Source of the DNA: Pseudomonadota bacterium
GTDB lineage: Bacteria; Myxococcota_A; UBA9160; JADFDR01
Assembly (NCBI GenBank): GCA_003353845.1
Contig: PIVT01000044.1
Location: 1-34,190, forward strand
Direction of reading: 5' to 3'
Length of the DNA stretch: 34,190 nt
The position numbers and the translations under genes were made by a program. Below, one piece after another: positions 33,311 to 34,190 of this stretch (position 1 is its first letter; every line of letters starts with the position of its first letter). Under the pieces are notes generated by a model. The model saw nothing but the letters and a program-made list of their open reading frames with translations, did no database searches and was not told the DNA's origin.

Positions 33311-33505
33311 GTGCCGGCTCCTTCTCGCGGAAGCAGTTTCTTGGGTGGTTCCCTGAGCTTCGCCCGGGCTTTATCATCCAAAAGAAACGTAACACATAGG
33401 CGGCTTCGTGCTGCCACTGGTATCTGGCGATGAAACCCGTAAAGTCTTTTGACTTATTATGATCCATCGGGTTGGCTTGCTGGGGGCCCGAAAAGGAGAG
33501 CGTCA

Positions 33506-33934
33506 ATGAAAGTTGTACAACTGGCCTTGGTGAGCAGCGCGCTGATGGTCCTGATGGGCTGTTTCGCCACATCCAGGGTTGCGCAACCGACTTATGACAC
33601 GCTGGAATGGGCACAAAAGGATTACACGCAAAGTATGCGCTGGGACAATAAAGTGACTTTGCTCGGCTACATCGCCAAGGAAGATCGGCCTGCCATGGAG
33701 GAGATGCTTGAACTCTTAGAGGTTTATCGCATCACTGATTATGAACTGGGTATTCTTGAAATAAACGCGGACGGTGTAAGCGCGAACGCAATTGTGATTT
33801 ATCGCGGCTACAGCAATAAGAAATTAATTGAAATTGAATTGATTGAAGATCAGGAATGGTATTGGCACGAGCAACGAGGAAAATGGTTTCTGCGTCCCTC
33901 TGCCGACAGTCTCACCATCGAAGATGTCGATTGA
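33506..33934 (+). CDS. Small lipoprotein of unknown function
   Basis: The 142-residue product has a signal peptide with the lipobox LMGC (Cys at about 19). The mature part is acidic and mixed alpha/beta ('MRWDNKVTLLGYIAKEDRPA', 'VIYRGYSNKKLIEIELIEDQ', 'WYWHEQRGKWFLRP'). No family is recognised. The start is ATG with a strong AAAAGGAG seven bases upstream, so expression is probably efficient. It is divergent from the ROK kinase and ends just before the terminator at 33962. Confidence 0.85.
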   Translation: MKVVQLALVSSALMVLMGCFATSRVAQPTYDTLEWAQKDYTQSMRWDNKVTLLGYIAKEDRPAMEEMLELLEVYRITDYELGILEINADGVSANAIVIYRGYSNKKLIEIELIEDQEWYWHEQRGKWFLRPSADSLTIEDVD

Positions 33935-33961
33935 GCACTGGAGCAGGTAAACAGATAAATA

Positions 33962-33999
33962 GAAAACGCCTCCCGAGCATTCGCTCCGGAGGCATTTTC
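33962..33999. terminator. Bidirectional intrinsic terminator
   Basis: GAAAA...GCCTCC...GAGC pairs with GCTC...GGAGGC...TTTTC around an ATTC loop, with two isolated mismatches. The A and T runs on both sides allow termination from either strand. It sits between the convergent lipoprotein gene and the partial gene at the right edge. Confidence 0.9.
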
Positions 34000-34031
34000 C
34001 GTTTTACCTAATGCGGATCTTACTCGTTGGC

Positions 34032-34190
34032 TTACTCGTAAGCGGGCTCGTTGTCGTGGAGTCCTCTGCGATCGCGCAGCGGCTGGCCGCGAAGTACAGC
34101 AATCACCTTTCCATCTTGCTTATAGATGGTGTTCATCCGAGTGGTGCGGGAATCTGGATCGCGCATGCGTTTCTTTTCAATCACGATGGG
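34032..34190 (-). CDS. C-terminal end of an unidentified protein
   Basis: The last 52 codons of a minus-strand gene enter from the right edge and stop at TAA (34034-34032). The visible peptide is basic ('IEKKRMRDPDSRTTRMN', 'VIAVLRGQPLRDRRGLHDNE') and shows no motif that identifies a family. The 5' part is outside the window. Position next to a bidirectional terminator supports it as a true gene end. Confidence 0.6.
   Translation of the reverse strand, partial: PIVIEKKRMRDPDSRTTRMNTIYKQDGKVIAVLRGQPLRDRRGLHDNEPAYE

Overview
The window looks like a chromosomal segment of a Gram-negative bacterium of moderately high GC. It encodes lipoproteins, an outer-membrane polysaccharide exporter, a soluble lytic transglycosylase and a PEP-CTERM protein. 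Its MutL carries the C-terminal endonuclease motif that is absent from E. coli. Together with a FYDLN-acid protein and an exosortase-type exopolysaccharide locus, this suggests a deltaproteobacterial or myxobacterial-type lineage. That placement is inference; no rRNA or other marker for taxonomy is present.

Positions 1-13258 hold an exopolysaccharide (EPS) locus of the exosortase-associated kind. A minus-strand operon (10114 to 5537) encodes, in order, a secretion ATPase, a BY-type tyrosine kinase, a Wzz-type chain-length protein, an exosortase-like membrane protein and EpsI. Most of these genes overlap or nearly touch. The polyprenyl-phosphate sugar transferase runs divergently on the plus strand (10553-11962). 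It faces the Wza-type export lipoprotein (12057-12779) across a strong bidirectional terminator. At the left are a secreted malectin/FnIII protein, an APH-type small-molecule kinase, an asparagine-synthetase-like enzyme without its glutaminase cysteine, and a secreted PKD protein cut by the window edge. The sugar-adding glycosyltransferases, flippase and polymerase are not here and may lie to the left.

Positions 12947-19427 are mostly housekeeping: an FHA protein and a nitrilase (minus strand), then mutL and miaA, a small secreted protein, and der. Positions 19555-26033 hold a YfgM-like TPR membrane protein, a 62-base near-palindrome, an HpnI/ceramide-glucosyltransferase-like enzyme, a two-repeat PEP-CTERM surface protein, a eukaryote-type UDP-sugar pyrophosphorylase, and a lysine-rich FYDLN-acid protein. 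Positions 26064-34190 hold a coiled-coil membrane protein with a lytic transglycosylase, then a GHL10-type lipoprotein, queA and tgt in series, a ROK kinase, a small lipoprotein and the end of another gene.

The most notable point is the exosortase-like protein at 6162-6995. It keeps the family's fold pattern, its EpsI partner and the conserved histidine region, but has Gln and Phe where the catalytic Cys and Arg are expected. The window also encodes a normal PEP-CTERM substrate, so either an active exosortase lies elsewhere or this protein has another role in EPS assembly.
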